Source: Melampsora larici-populina 98AG31 (Eukaryota; Basidiomycota; Pucciniomycetes; Pucciniales; Melampsoraceae). Taken from it: a stretch of DNA of 64,000 bases. The number at the start of each line of letters is the position of its first letter. Position 1 is the stretch's first letter. Of this stretch, positions 22,583-34,831 are shown one piece after another. The translations under genes and the position numbers were made by a program. Under the pieces are notes generated by a model. The model was not told where the DNA came from, searched no databases, and saw nothing but the letters and a program-made list of their open reading frames with translations. The DNA lies in assembly GCF_000204055.1 (NCBI RefSeq), contig NW_006768787.1, positions 736,309 through 800,308 on the forward strand, written 5' to 3'.

Positions 22583-23802
22583 ATGCCAAGCCTGGAGGTG
22601 TGCCATGAAATGAGGTTGGGCAAAGATGAACCTCTCAGTTTTGGTCGTAGCGCTGGGTTAAGAGCTAGGAGAGCTGTCACTGAAATTTCGCGACACGCCC
22701 CCTCGCTGCATGTTCTCTTGTTAATAATTCTTTCGCTAAGTCAGCACATTTCTTTGATTGGTCTTTGCATATACATGTTAGAGGCTTATTCGACTCATCT
22801 CATACAGCTACATGCGGGCGAATGCATCTTCTTGATCGACATATAAGGAAAGCGGAGGGTGATCTCCTGTCCATGCGAGTACGACTGACAGCTCAACCTT
22901 GCATCAGCATCTCAGCTTCTGTGGAAGGGCTTTGATACGTGCACGGCAACTTCGCCGATCATGGAGGAGCAGCATTCACGAGAGAGTTTCCCTACTACGC
23001 AGATGAAGCAACCAAAAATGTCAAGTTTGACGACCTACAACCCGGACAGGATGACACTTACTCCCACGCCGAGACGGATGAAGTTCACGTACCTATGGAT
23101 GGAAAGAAAACAACCGCTGAGGAGAATCAGGTAACAAATTGGGAAAGCACTCAGCTTGGACGAGTTACAGGCGATTGTCCTTCCTCAGAAGATTTGGAAT
23201 TAAAAACAACCTACATGGCACGCAAAGCTTTCACGCAGTGTACCAAGGACCGGGATGGGCCCAGAGACTTTGCGTTTCTGCACACCGGAGGCTCTGTGAT
23301 TCATTCCTTGACTTCGAACTCCTTTATTCAGTCTAACACGTGGAGACGGCACCTACCTTGGCCCCCAATGCTAGGCGTATTCAGCAAGCACACGACTTTA
23401 CCAGAGATCACACTGAAGGGTGATGGTTCAGTTGGAAACTGTTGGCCTCTGGTGGGATCATCAGGACAGCTAGGCATAGGTCTCAGTCGCAGCATCGACA
23501 TCACGGCCATGTCAATTGAGCACATCGGAACGCAATTAGCGCAAAACGACATCACCGCTGCACCTAGAGAATTCGAACTTTGGGGACTAAGTGATGACCA
23601 GAGTCAATTGCCGAGCGATACCCTTTTGTTCAAAGGAGTATACAGCATCTCCAGTCCCATTTCACCCTTACAAACCTTCGAAATCAAGAAACCACATCCT
23701 TTGCTTTATAAAAAAGTGCTGTTCAAAGTCATTTCAAATTACGGGAACTCTCAATTTACATGCATATATTGGGTGAGGATACACGGACAGCCAATTGATT
23801 GA
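22583..23802 (+). CDS. SUN-domain (Sad1/UNC-84) nuclear-envelope protein
   Basis: ATG 22583. A hydrophobic segment at residues about 42-68 (LLLIILSLSQHISLIGLCIY) is a plausible inner-nuclear-membrane helix. A shifted frame (LLDRHIRKAEGDLLSMRVRL) follows near 22830-22915, so an unseen junction or a frameshift joins it to the last exon. The last exon (about 22940-23802) carries a full SUN domain: DFAFLHTGGSVIHSLTS, GNCWPLVGSSGQLGIGLSRS, MSIEHIG, a PREFELWGL strand, and the closing FTCIYWVRIHGQP. SUN proteins sit in the inner nuclear membrane and bind KASH peptides in the perinuclear space to form LINC complexes, which move nuclei and tether telomeres or spindle poles. The SUN domain itself is uninterrupted. 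Neighbouring cargo includes a tail-anchored and coiled-coil proteins. Confidence 0.8.
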
Positions 23803-24776
23803 AAGCCAGCATGTATCTACCTTTACCAAAACATAACTTGGACTTTATTTATATATTTTCTAGTGAAATTTCTCATTCTTGTAATGTCTCTTAATCATTT
23901 CATTTCGTTTTTTTAATGTAGGATGAGAACTGCGTAGCGCGTGATACATTGAATCTTTTTTTATGTTGGGTAATAAAGACTGGATTTTTTCTTTGCTTTC
24001 TCCCTTTTTTTGCTACTCAGGGACATGTGCGTATAATCTCAAGTCCAATGGTTTTTTTCAAAAGCTATCAGCCCTTTAGAGCCACTAGGTCATTCATGCC
24101 TACAGATGCCTATACACAAAAGCCTACTAGCGCAACGCGTTTGCAACAACCCGCGCTCTGAACACGTTGAACTAAAGGTTCGATAACGAGAGCTTTGAAT
24201 ATGGCCCCTTTGAATATGTAACCTAATGAGAACAGAAGCAATATAAATATGCTTGAATATGATCACATCTAAAAGCAAAGGAGACAGAAGGAAATAAAGG
24301 GAAGGAGACGAGTCAAATCAATGAAGAAATCCACTCAACTCTTCTTAGGCTTCTGTAAAGTGTATTTTTGCTTGATAGTCTTCCTGTGAAGATACTTACA
24401 CCGATTGCATTGAATATATATGCGCCTCTCCTTCAGGTTGGAAAAGGGGGTGATATTTGACGTTTGGTTTGTAATCAACTGGATTAAAATGGTCAAAACA
24501 ATATACAAACAAATCATGTTGTTTAACTGTCAGCAACAAAGGATAGTCATTGTCCTTAGTCCGCACAATACCCAAGAGGTTGAGTAATCTTGGCTTGGGT
24601 CAAACCAACTGCAGTGCCGCTTTACATAACTCACCCAACTCCACACTCCGGAAAACTAATGATCCCAAACCTCAAACTCAAAGTCTGAACAATTCGAATA
24701 CACTCAACTTATCACCAAGCTCCCAAGCTGCCTCCCCTTGAAGACAATTGTACCAAAGGATTCTCATACCAAAATT
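23803..24776. other. intergenic stretch
   Basis: 3' flank of the SUN gene and upstream region of the next gene. Low-complexity T tracts near 23910 and 24000. A short open frame at 24550-24741 (Asn/Ser/Pro-rich) may be 5' coding or leader sequence of the following gene but has no clear join. Confidence 0.4.
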
Positions 24777-25802
24777 ATGTCGGCTCGTAAAGGAGGAAAC
24801 AACGTCGCTTACGAATGTCCCCATCTTCCTACATGTTTCAATCCTACCAGCAAAGGAAAACCTTGCCAAGACTGTAAGGGGTTGAACCTGACCGGAGTTC
24901 GTAAGCACACCCTCAACACCAGGCATCACGCGTATTGCGGCCCTGCTCGCCCAGTCTACGGGTGTGAGTGCCTCTGAGAACGATCTTGTCATCGTCATTA
25001 GTACTGACCCTCTGAATTGCCCGTAGTGACCGATCTGAGTGATGTCAAATTTGAAAGAAAGAGATGTCCAACACCAACACATTTACCTGTTGCATCTTCT
25101 GCCACTCTAAGCCGTACACCTTCAACCAAGCGATCTTCTTCACCCTCCTTACACGCAAGAGCCGCAACCCCTAACCCAAAGCCAACGTATTTACCTGTTG
25201 CATCTTCTGCCACTCTAAGCCGTACCCCTTCGACTGAGCGATCTTCTTCACCCTTACATGCAAGAGCCGCTACGCCCATCTGCCCACAAGAAAGCTCATA
25301 CGAGGTAGCATCACCTTCCGATAAGGAAGGGAGAGCCAATTTAAGTGTTTGACGACGCTCTGTTCGAGGCACTTCTACAAGTAATCCTTTCCGAAATGAC
25401 CTCTCCAGTATGGCTATCAATCCGGAGAAGTTTGACCTACACTCGCATCATCCCTTGCCGAATACCTTCTCCTCCACTCAGGAAATAAGTCAGGCTTCCA
25501 AAAATGCTCCGAATCCGTCTACATCCTCAATTCCCATTCCTGGCTCGCATCATGCCCAGTTGGACACCTGCTCTGATTACAACACAAGCACAGCCAACCA
25601 GCGCCATGTATCCTTTGACTCTCAAAACTTGAAAGAGGCAGAAGCGTTTACAAGTAAAACTCAAAAGCGAGCTCCTCCCATCCCGCTCACAAACGTCTGC
25701 TATGAGGAATCTTTTCGCCTTGATTGGAAGTTTGGTGCACTTTTGGCAGCAGCTGCCATCAATCTCTTCTGGTTCATCAGGGCATGGTTCGATGGCTTAT
25801 AA
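24777..25802 (+). pseudogene. Cys/His-rich N-terminus, disordered repeat region, C-terminal membrane anchor; one in-frame TGA
   Basis: ATG 24777 (MSARKGGNNVAYECPHLPTC). The N-terminal exon has seven Cys and several His in about 60 residues, suggesting zinc binding. A GTGAGT...CCCGTAG intron at 24964-25026 keeps the frame. The next part contains two in-frame tandem copies of a 108-bp unit (from 25081 and 25189; LPVASSATLSRTPST). A TGA at 25350-25352 interrupts, and the same frame continues through a Ser/Pro/His-rich region to a C-terminal hydrophobic helix (FGALLAAAAINLFWFIRAWF) ending four residues later, a tail-anchored topology. A KASH-like partner for the SUN protein is conceivable from topology, but the tail lacks a PPPX-type ending, so this is only a hypothesis. 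Confidence 0.55.
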
Positions 25803-26669
25803 AAAAGGCTCATCTAGCCATCATTAATGAAACGTACAAAAGAAAATTCTCTTGACTACAATACACGATCTTGTTTACCCTTGTCCTTCTTCTTAGTCTG
25901 GACAGAAACGGTTGTAACATTTAGATTAGAAGTGCATGTGACTAATACCCGGTCGTAGGTGTGAGAAGATTTCAACAGTGTCTCGGTGGAACTAGGGAAT
26001 ATGGGTTCTCACAGAATCTCTGTCCATCTAGAAGAATCGGGCAATCTGCTCCTCATGTCTTTATCTTTTCTGAGGTCTATTCTTCAATCAGACAATCTTC
26101 GGCTTATTTTTTCTTGTATCTTTTATGAGGTCCACTATATTATCTCTCATGTTTTTTGAATGTTCTCATTTCTTAGCGTATCTTTTTGAAGGTCTGATTT
26201 GTTTTCTTCCTGTTATTTCTCTCTCCACCGGCCTTGATTCAGTCAAAATTATGGAGCCGCCTTCATAATTTTGTAATGTATGCTACTCTACACCTCAATT
26301 TTTACATGGAATGGATGTCGCGTCTTTTCGAAAAGTTTGAACTGTTTGAACTGTTTGAACTTTAACTTTTCGAACTTTTCCGAAAACTTTAAACCCTTTG
26401 CCGGATTATCAGTCAGAGGAAATTCATATGACGTGATATCTTTTATTAAGAACCATCTACTCCAGCACCTTATTATTTCAGAGAGTATAAGTTGGCCAGT
26501 TACTCGACGCACAACAGTTTGCCCCAAAAGAAGGCAGATAGGTCAGGTCTCAAAGATACAACAGATAATAGGAGATTGAATAATCTAATGAGAGGGAATC
26601 AACAAATTATACCCTAGCCTAGCTCAGCAAATGTAAAAATTTAAATTATCCGATACATATGTAACACAT
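25803..26669. other. intergenic stretch with GTTTGAACT words
   Basis: Between convergent genes. A cluster of TTTGAACTGTTTGAACTG and TTCGAAC words lies at 26325-26390. No gene recognised. Confidence 0.45.
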
Positions 26670-27164
26670 TCATTGGAAGAAAACAAATACTATCATTAAA
26701 AATTTGTGCAATACCTCCAGGCAAAAAGACTCAGGTGCAGAAATTCTGAGCCAGGTCTTCAGACTTCCTTGACACGCAAAACACACGTTTCCCCATGCAC
26801 TTGGTAGAAATTCGGGAGTCCAGTGTTTCAGAGATTCTGAAAAACATCCTGTTGGATATTGACCAGCAAGCCATATAGCTACGATTGCCATGATATTGAG
26901 ATGGGTCAATATTGAACGAAATGCACTTCGCCATAGCATCACTGTGGGAATTTTTTGTAAGTAATAGGAACCAGCTTCATAAGTGAGAGTTAGACAACCC
27001 GTACCCTTCACATTCTTTGGAGGTCTTTCGGACATTTCAGATAATCTGAGGGTTGAGTTTTGATTGGTCTTGGGTTGTTGGACAACACGTCTCTTGTGAG
27101 TCGAAACTTTGGAAATGCAGCCATCGCATGGCAAGTGATAAGGACTTGACTTCCTGCTGGCCAT
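26670..27164 (-). CDS. small putative membrane protein
   Basis: ATG 27164 (MASRKSSPYHLPCDGC), open to 26670, about 164 aa unless spliced. A basic Cys-containing N-terminus is followed by hydrophobic stretches near residues 85-105 (LTHLNIMAIVAIWLAGQ) and at the end (KFLMIVFVFF). No family recognised. Splice sites could shorten the C-terminus. It is one of several small membrane proteins in the cargo region. Confidence 0.4.
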   Translation of the reverse strand: MASRKSSPYHLPCDGCISKVSTHKRRVVQQPKTNQNSTLRLSEMSERPPKNVKGTGCLTLTYEAGSYYLQKIPTVMLWRSAFRSILTHLNIMAIVAIWLAGQYPTGCFSESLKHWTPEFLPSAWGNVCFACQGSLKTWLRISAPESFCLEVLHKFLMIVFVFFQ

Positions 27165-28655
27165 TTCTTTCTGGATCAAACGATATAGTGGGGTTTGGGA
27201 GATAAAGTGATGTGTGAAGCTACTTTGGAGGAAGTCATACGAGGAAATTGATTCGGATGACGTGATGCGGAGACAAGCGTGTTCCTCGCACAGATGATAG
27301 GTATTTATGAGGAAAGGCTGTTTGAACCTCGTCTGAATACCATGTCAAACTTATAGATACTCAGTGGTTAAAAAGGCGCAATGCCATGAGTCCTCAGTAT
27401 TTGTTCCTGTCATGGGGACCCTTTCCTGATCGCAGTGCTCACGTTCAATCAGCTAAGCTTCGATGACCATGATCTTTGTGATGTTAGTTTCCTGAGGCAT
27501 TGGTTTCATTAGTCTTCCAAATGTTCTCCAAAAAACCTCGAATTTCATGTATGTGATGGTCATGAACAAAATCAGCAAAGTTTAAGAAAAGGCTCACTAC
27601 GCTTTTTTCACCCGCTGAAGAAGCCTAAGCTCCCCTACGCTATACGCGACGGGAGCTTTTGTCTACACGGTGAGTCTTTATGACCCGCGTGAGAACAAAA
27701 AGCTCTGTGTAACAGAAGCTACGCTTTTGTGACCCAATAAGGGCCCTACGCTCATTGCATGTCGTCTCTTTTGTACCGCGTAGACAACCTTTGAGATCCG
27801 GAAGAATGACCCGCGTAGAAACCAAAAGCTCTGTGTAAAGGAAACTACAGCTTTCTGAAAATATCATTTCACTTTGAATGTGCATACTAGACCCCGGAGG
27901 TTTGAAGTAGGAACATTCCTACTTCAAAGTGACATATCAGACTTCCCAGATTCGAAGTGGGATGGAGTCAAGCTGGTTTGTACCAGCCTGCGTTAAGTTC
28001 CTGAAGCTTGGCGTTTTTTCTCACTACCTCTTGGTGGGCTTATGTAAGCCCCTGTGCGTAATGGATCATCGGCTATGTCCACACTGCCGTCTGCGTATTG
28101 TGGAATGTTTCTGCTGTGCTGGTACTGCATTACCCTATTCACGACGGGTGACCTATCGGGGCCAGTGTTGACAGTGATCCACTCAGCAACTACAATCCGA
28201 TAAATTCGAAGGCCTCAGTCCCACTCCCGCTCAGAAGTTTACTTTCTTTTTTGGATCTCTTTGTTGATAGAGTTCCTTTGATGTCAGTGCCTCAAGAATG
28301 ATAAAGACTTTCTAACCTCAGGACATTGTCTATAACTCAGGATACGGAGTTACGTTGTCCTGGGTGAGCCAAAGAAATCCTGAGCTACGGGTTGAGCAAG
28401 CGAAGTTTGAACGTTACAGTAATACGATAATGGAAAGGGCTGTGACTCTATATAAGGATTTTATTCTTTCTTGGTGGGTGCTTCTGTTTCCCAGCATCAT
28501 AGACTAGCCATCGCTTCCAAATCATCAAGCTACTTTCTCACAATCTTCACCTATAGCCAAAATAACCCCACACCCCACTTTTTCTTCTAGTTCGCGTCTC
28601 ATAAGCTATACCTATACTAAGAGCATTTTGTCCAGGAAACGCGCTTCGAGGAGTC
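27165..28655. other. intergenic region carrying direct repeat A (copy 1)
   Basis: About 27777-27935 and 28060-28210 match 36541-36692 and 36720-36870 in the same orientation (blocks TGACCCGCGTAG, ACCAAAAGCT, GCCGTCTGCGTATYGTGGAA, CAATCCGATAAATTC). The copies are diverged. The open frame at 27929-28171 lies in this repeat and is not supported as a gene. Confidence 0.6.
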
Positions 28656-31600
28656 ATGGATCAACACGTGCATGTCTTAGCTCTGGGAAAAAAAGTTCTT
28701 GACAATGAGGTGAGTCAACAAACCAATTGTCCTAGGAAGATTCTTTGGCTAACTAGCTTGTCTTGTTCAGGTCATGATGGGAATGGTACTCACACAAATG
28801 GAACACATAGCAAAGAAGCTGAAAAATCCTTCAGGTAGCATGGTCAGTTCTGATTTCAGATCAATGAAATAAAAGCGGTGATATTGAAATCTCTGAGGAG
28901 AAAGGCTCAACAGGCACCAAACAATGAAGTTGGCATCATACCTCGACCACATGATTTATGGTGCGATGATCTTGAAAGATGTAAAGAGGGGATTGAGGTC
29001 CTAAGAAAGGTTTGATTTGCACATACAATTTTGTCTAGTTGACATTCACTCTGACCAATCTCCTTGATATCAAACTTTCCACCCTACAAGAAAATATCTG
29101 ATGGAGAACACGAAAGCAACAACATACAGACTCTCCTTTTGACGATCAAAGGGTTAGAACAAAGACTTCAAGAAGTTGATGCTAAGCTGGATATTCTCGA
29201 GGATGAAGCAGTCAAGTCGCATCTTTTGGGTATAGGCCCAGTGCCTGCATGCAACAATCTTATAAAGACGAATCCGAATGCAGTAGTGAAAACGTTCAAA
29301 GAGGTTGCATACTTTTTTTACTTGCTACCTCTTTTCTTGCCAATATTTCCTAAACATTCTACTACTGGACTCCTGACTGTAACATATCTTTCAGAAATTG
29401 ATTGCTCAGGAACAGCAGATGATCGGAAGAATTTTTAATCAAGTTGAAATTTTATTGCAAGCTCAACAAGAGATGATGGCCGGTGCAAGAGAAGAAGATC
29501 GTAGATATATGGCTAAGCTCGTCCACAAAGAAATTGTCACTCTACACCAAGAGCTATCAAACCAAAACGCATCACATGATGTGACTATGACAAACACTGA
29601 AGATGACATTCTGGCTTCGGAAATTCAAGCGTTGAGAGCAACAGTGCAGGCACTTGAAAGTACTATGCATAAACAGCAAAATACTGTAGAACAATACTCT
29701 CAAAAGGTGGAACTATTGGAATATATCCCAAGGATATCACCCCTCAAGAGCACAGGCGATGATACAGAGATTGACGGAGTGAGTCCTACCTATTTGTTGC
29801 AAGTTTTACCCCTATCTACTGGCTCTCTCTGAGCTATCCCGCTGATGAGTCTGCATGTTCAATGAATATTGAAGGCCGAAGATCTTCTGGAACAAAGGGT
29901 CTCTGCTGTTGAATCATCTCTTTTCTCTGCGGAAGCTGAAGCCCAGCGTGAAGCGATAGATGCCAAAAAGTTTGCAAAGTTTCAAGAACAAATGTTAAAC
30001 TTAATTAAGGCGATGGTAGAAGACAGGAATCATTCCAATGTATGCGTATGTTGTCCCCTCTCCTCCAGACTGCAAGGTTATTGAGCAAAAGTTTTATCTA
30101 TCAAAAGTCAGCAGAAAGGAGAGGTCATCAAAGTGAAGTCTTAGAGTCTGAAGAACCCAAATTGGACCTTGAAAAAGAATTCAATAGCAGATTTTCAACG
30201 TTCAGACAAACGATAGATGATCAAGTCGAGAAATGGATAGCCATCACCATCGCAAGAACATCAGGAAAAGAGAAAGCTTCTGAATTACATGATGTATAGT
30301 CATAATCATCCTACTTTACATTCTCAATTTCATTCTGAAGTCACCATCCTCTGACAGGTTTCGTAAAATTTGCGAGTCCAAATTGAGAACCTCCGATCTC
30401 GCGAAGAGGAGAATCGTAGGCAGATCTCAGAGCAAGCCAAAGCTATAATCAAGATGTCTACTGACCTTTCTTTTTCCACCCAAAGACACCCAGTCGGTCT
30501 TCAGATATCTACAGAGGCAGACTCTCAAAGACAAGTGTCAAACTTCGAAGCACCTTTGATTGGCGGTGGAAATTTACCAATTCTTCAAGTAAGTGACAAT
30601 CTTCTCATACATCATATATCTTCACCTATAAAAAGAGAGTTTTCCCGGAATTTAGGTGAGATTGCTGTCAAAATGGATGCAATTAACTGAAAAGAATAAA
30701 ATTCTCAATTCTAGGATATTGATGTGACTGCCGTAAGCTCTCTGGATGAACATTGTGAAGGGGCGGACAACAGACAGTCTGGCTCCTTGCAATCATCCTT
30801 GGGGGAAGTGCCAGGTGAACGAAGAGATTGCCAGGTAGAGGTGAGAACAGCAGGTACACTCACTTCGGGTGTAAGTACCTTCGTAGTTCCTCATGCATGA
30901 TATCAAATGAAACAGAATCAGTGTTGACAGCTCTGCTTTGTCAACTCAAGACCGAGATACCCAATTCTGCTGGAAACAGTCAACATACGACGTTTCTCGA
31001 AACCGAATCACAATCCATGCACAACAACCTGGCAAATCATCCATCGAATTCACAAACTCCAACAGATATCAAGGGTCCCACTAGAACTAGCTTGGAGAAT
31101 CCAAATGTTCAAACATTTAGCTCGCAACCCCGGCTAACACCTGCCTCAAGAAAGTCAAACAAATGGAGGAGATCTAGCATAACACCAAAAAAACCAAAGG
31201 GTCTGAGCCTTCGGCAGGAAAGACTTTTGATGTCTCCGCAAGTAAAAGAGGCTGATGAACAAACAGTAACTCCTTCAATGAATTCATCTTTGATATTGAG
31301 GATCTAACACTGACAGTTTGTTTGGCACAGGCCGGCCAGGTGCAGAAGCATTTTCGACTCATGGCAGGGGTGGATCGGTGTAAAGCAGACTTTCCAAAAT
31401 GCCCAACACTTGAAGATCTTGAAAATCTACCAGAGCTGACGGTGGACTACAAGACTGCGCCACTTGGTGAAGCTGTTCGAAACCTCATCAGACCCGACCA
31501 ACTTCAACCAACTTGGAAAATCGAAGAGATGGAACTGACTGTGAAGGGTATGCATCCATACTTTCGGCGTAGACTTCAGCAGTACAGTCTTCCTTATATT

Positions 31601-32343
31601 GGCTCAAGCATTGCTAGAGATGTGAAAGCAGACGACTGGAATCGACGGGTTCTTGCATTCTGCACGGATACATTTAACAGGGCATATGCAGGTCAAGAGT
31701 ACCACGTTGTGAATCATGACCCACATCGTATAATGAAACTGATGAAAGAACATATTGAGTACCGCTTGAAAAATATGAGAAAGTATAAGAATCAAATAGA
31801 TGCACTTGAGTTGTCTCAAAAACGAGACCGCCAGCAACAAAGACGTTTACGAGTACGCTCCCGTATTGAAATTTGGATACGTTTCAGTACAAGACTTATT
31901 CTTTCTATCAACTTTTTTAGCTTGCAATTCGAAGGAAGGAAGTTTGTGAGCCACCTGAGGACTCACCATTCTCAAGATTCAGTGGCCTCTTTGAAGATGA
32001 GCAACTGTGTTCATCAGACGAGTCAGACGAGGACGTGTTAAACGAAGATCGCGTGAGGCATACTCCTATATGGCGAAGCTCTCTGGCTACCTCCCTCGTG
32101 GAAAACATTGATAGAGCGTACCAAAAGATGAGGCAAGATGAATGCCCAAAGCGACCAGGAAGGAAACCGGCGAAACATATTCTTTCAAACCACCGACCTG
32201 AAGGGGGCAAGTCACGATGGCCCGCAGGCCTACCAAAAGATTGCTACAATGAAGTGTGGCTACGCTCGCTTGACAAGAAAGATATGGATGGTCTCGAAAT
32301 GAAGGAATTTGTCCTGGAGAATCTGTTTCTATCTCTTTCATGA
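28656..32343 (+). CDS. large multi-exon coiled-coil protein with C-terminal GLPKDCY module
   Basis: ATG 28656 (MDQHVHVLALGKKVLDNE), then many short introns with GTGAGT/GTAAGT donors. Exons near 28771-28835, 29085-29300, 29396-29780, 29872-30035, 30105-30295, 30371-30590 and 30715-31300 form an extended coiled coil (GLEQRLQEVDAKLDILEDEA; EIQALRATVQALESTMHKQQ). The exons at 31331-31860 and 31920-32343 are different: a globular Trp/Pro-containing part (PTWKIEEMELTVKGMHPYFR), an acidic Ser/Asp stretch, a basic linker, and GLPKDCYNEVWLRSL before TGA. GLPxDCY tails are shared with the decayed gene at 2.7-5.5 kb, indicating lineage-specific origin. The length and coil suggest a scaffold or tether. 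Exon joins are provisional, but no internal stop within exons was obvious. Confidence 0.6.
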
Positions 32344-32589
32344 TGGCTATCCTGCCAAAAAGTCTCAGTTCCTACCGACCCTATGAACTTGGGTCTGATG
32401 TTTTCTTGTCTCTGCTATCAAATTTATTTTTGCTTTTTACTTATTCTGTGAAGAGATGTTCTCAATTAAAAATTATCCAAGCTACGCAAAGTCATTTCTC
32501 TGGTAAAGTGATCCATATCTCTAATCACACAACATTGTTTTCCAATGTATCTTGCTTTCTGGTAGTTGCTTCTCTTACAATTTGTGTTT

Positions 32590-33140
32590 CAAAGTTTGAA
32601 ACTCGAAGCTCAGACCTGAAGTTCGAATGTGAGATTCAAAGTTCAAAACTTCAAGCTTAAAGCTTGAGTTCGAGACTTGGCACTTTGAAATCTTCACCTA
32701 TATATGACAAGGCGAACTCGAACTTCAATGATCGAGGTTCGAAGTTCGAAGTTGGAAGTTGCCCTTGGGGAAGCTATAAAGTTCGAACCTCCGCTTTGGG
32801 ATGAGCTTGGGCGTTTGATACTGTAATTGGAAGAAATAAATTCCATCCACAAGGTTCGAACTCACGTCTCGGAATGTCAATATCTATTGGCAGAAGTAGC
32901 ATTGGCGACTAAAACAATCTCAGCCCGTAATTGCCACAGACTTGGAGTTTGCTCCTCAAATCTGGATGAAAAGCATTGATATGGTTCACTTGTTAGGCTG
33001 GTTGACGGTTTGGTCGACGTTTGGCCTCGTCTACCAGCGTTGAGCTTTTTATAGTGGTTCTTCTTTTGAGTCAGTAGCATGTAACTTGGTCACCTTTTTG
33101 AGTCCTCCCGTAAAGTGCTTCCCTGATTGACATGGCCCGC
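32590..33140. repeat. direct repeat B (copy 1) with AAGTTCGAA cluster
   Basis: About 32725-33137 matches 37297-37711 in the same orientation, nearly base for base, ending at CCCTGATTGACAT. A dense cluster of AAGTTCGAA-type words precedes it (32590-32760). No coding capacity; unrelated sequence follows each copy. Confidence 0.8.
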
Positions 33141-33347
33141 CTCAACAGGGCTACAGAACATCCGCTCGCAATGTTCTTCTGTTTCCCTGTTCCCGTAGTG
33201 ACTGAACCAGACTTATCCTATGCAAAATTGAAACCCGAATCCGAGTCTTTGAGAGCCAGAGCATACGTGCACAATAAGACCCTCTGTGATTGATGCAAGG
33301 AAATCAATCATCAGCCATCTGCTCTCTCTAAGCCTTAGCATCTCGAC

Positions 33348-34831
33348 ATGGATTTGGTGAGCGATGATCAATGTTCTGCTCCTTCTCACATACCCTTAGC
33401 ATCAAGTCACAGACATGTTGAGAGAAGCGTATCTGGTCATACTCGCAATCACCGGAATGTTGACTCCCTCCACTCAAATGAAGCGAAAGAATCTGACTCT
33501 CACCTCAATCGACTATTTGACAAGCTTCACGAATGTAGAACACGCCCCGACATGGATGCGGAGAGTGGTTCACAGTGTTACGCTTCATTCAGCAGACCCT
33601 TGGCACCACGACACAGACGTGATGAGCGAAGAGTAATAGGATCTCAACATGACGGCCGGGATGTTGAGGAGTTCCATCGACTGTACAGCGATGTCAGGGG
33701 TTTACAGGATGAAGGGAAAGGACGCGACTCTCACATCAATCGCTTGTTCCAGGAGCTTCAAGAACATAGGACATGGACAATCGAACAGATAGGAAATATC
33801 TCTTTGCAACAAGAAGACATGGATTCACGCAATCGGGGAACTCAAAGACTGATCACAAGGCTGATAAAAAACTTTGATAATCTGAAGAGTGAACTTGAGG
33901 AAAAATATGAGCACTTGTGGGAAGAAAACACGCAGCTTGCAGGGGCGTTAGCAAGAGCACAAGGCCAGTATCTTCCACCAATATACCTGTGCCTATGTAT
34001 GCTTATCATCTCCACATCTCTTTCACTCTCAGACAAGCACTGCATTTGGATTAGTGCTTATCACACGCCTGTAGAGGAGTCTAAAGATGTCGAAGCAAGG
34101 TTACAGGAAGCAGTTCGACAGCAGGGTTGGTATACAAAAGAGGCGCTCACTAAACTGTCTCAGAAGACCAAAGGTATGATTGAATTACCTCACTTCACCA
34201 AATCATGTCATGAAATCTCACACAAAAGCTTCTCCTTTGTTAGCATTCCATGAACACCAAATTCAACTGGAAAAAGTCACTGCTTCACGACTTCTGGAAT
34301 TCAAAGTGAAAGTGGATGAAGTATTACAAGCTGCAAGAGGTAAGTCCTCTGAGTCTAAGAATGATATCAGATAGAGATATTAATTACCTATCTTTCATAT
34401 CATGATTTTTGGGTAGACGCACAGAACCAAATTTACATCAAGTATGAAGAGGTCTTGCAAGAGCAACACAAGACTGAAAAGATACTGTCAAATCTAAAAT
34501 GGAATATGAATTTCATACCAGGAACACAAAAGGTGATTGGTTTGACATTTGTTAATCGGTGATGGTCAGAGCTGAATTAATCGCTCTTTTTTCAGAGCAT
34601 ATCTTACATAAGGAATTAAAAGAGGAAAAACTGATGAAATTGGCTGAAGGTGAGAACTTTGTAGACGGGTATAAACCAATCATTTGCAACAATCTGTATA
34701 CTGATGGAAGATACCTTGGATTTCCCAGCAGAGCATGCATGTCCGCCCCATCAAACTTGTATATCAATGCGCACAGGTTTAATGTTAGCTTTTATGGCTC
34801 TATTGATGTATTTATTGATGACAGAAGATGA
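33348..34831 (+). CDS. coiled-coil protein with internal duplication
   Basis: ATG 33348 (MDLVSDDQCSAPSHIPLASS). The first exon contains two diverged copies of a roughly 75-residue unit, each with a His/Arg-rich part and a DSHLNRLFDKLHE / DSHINRLFQELQE helix. A coiled coil follows (LIKNFDNLKSELEEKYEHLW). Later exons near 34070-34170, 34245-34340, 34420-34530 and 34595-34650 continue coil-forming sequence (EHILHKELKEEKLMKLAE). The last exon and stop are uncertain. It is oriented the same way as the larger coiled-coil gene just upstream, so both may form one scaffold. No family recognised. Confidence 0.5.

Noticed and set aside
27929..28171. Cys-rich 80-codon frame
   Set aside because: Falls within direct repeat A, whose other copy (36.5-36.9 kb) does not keep the frame.
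32860..32900. GGTTCGAACTC resembles a tRNA B-box in repeat B (also at 37430)
   Set aside because: No A-box or cloverleaf could be placed around it. The element is rich in TTCGAA words, so the match is expected. A SINE origin is not supported.
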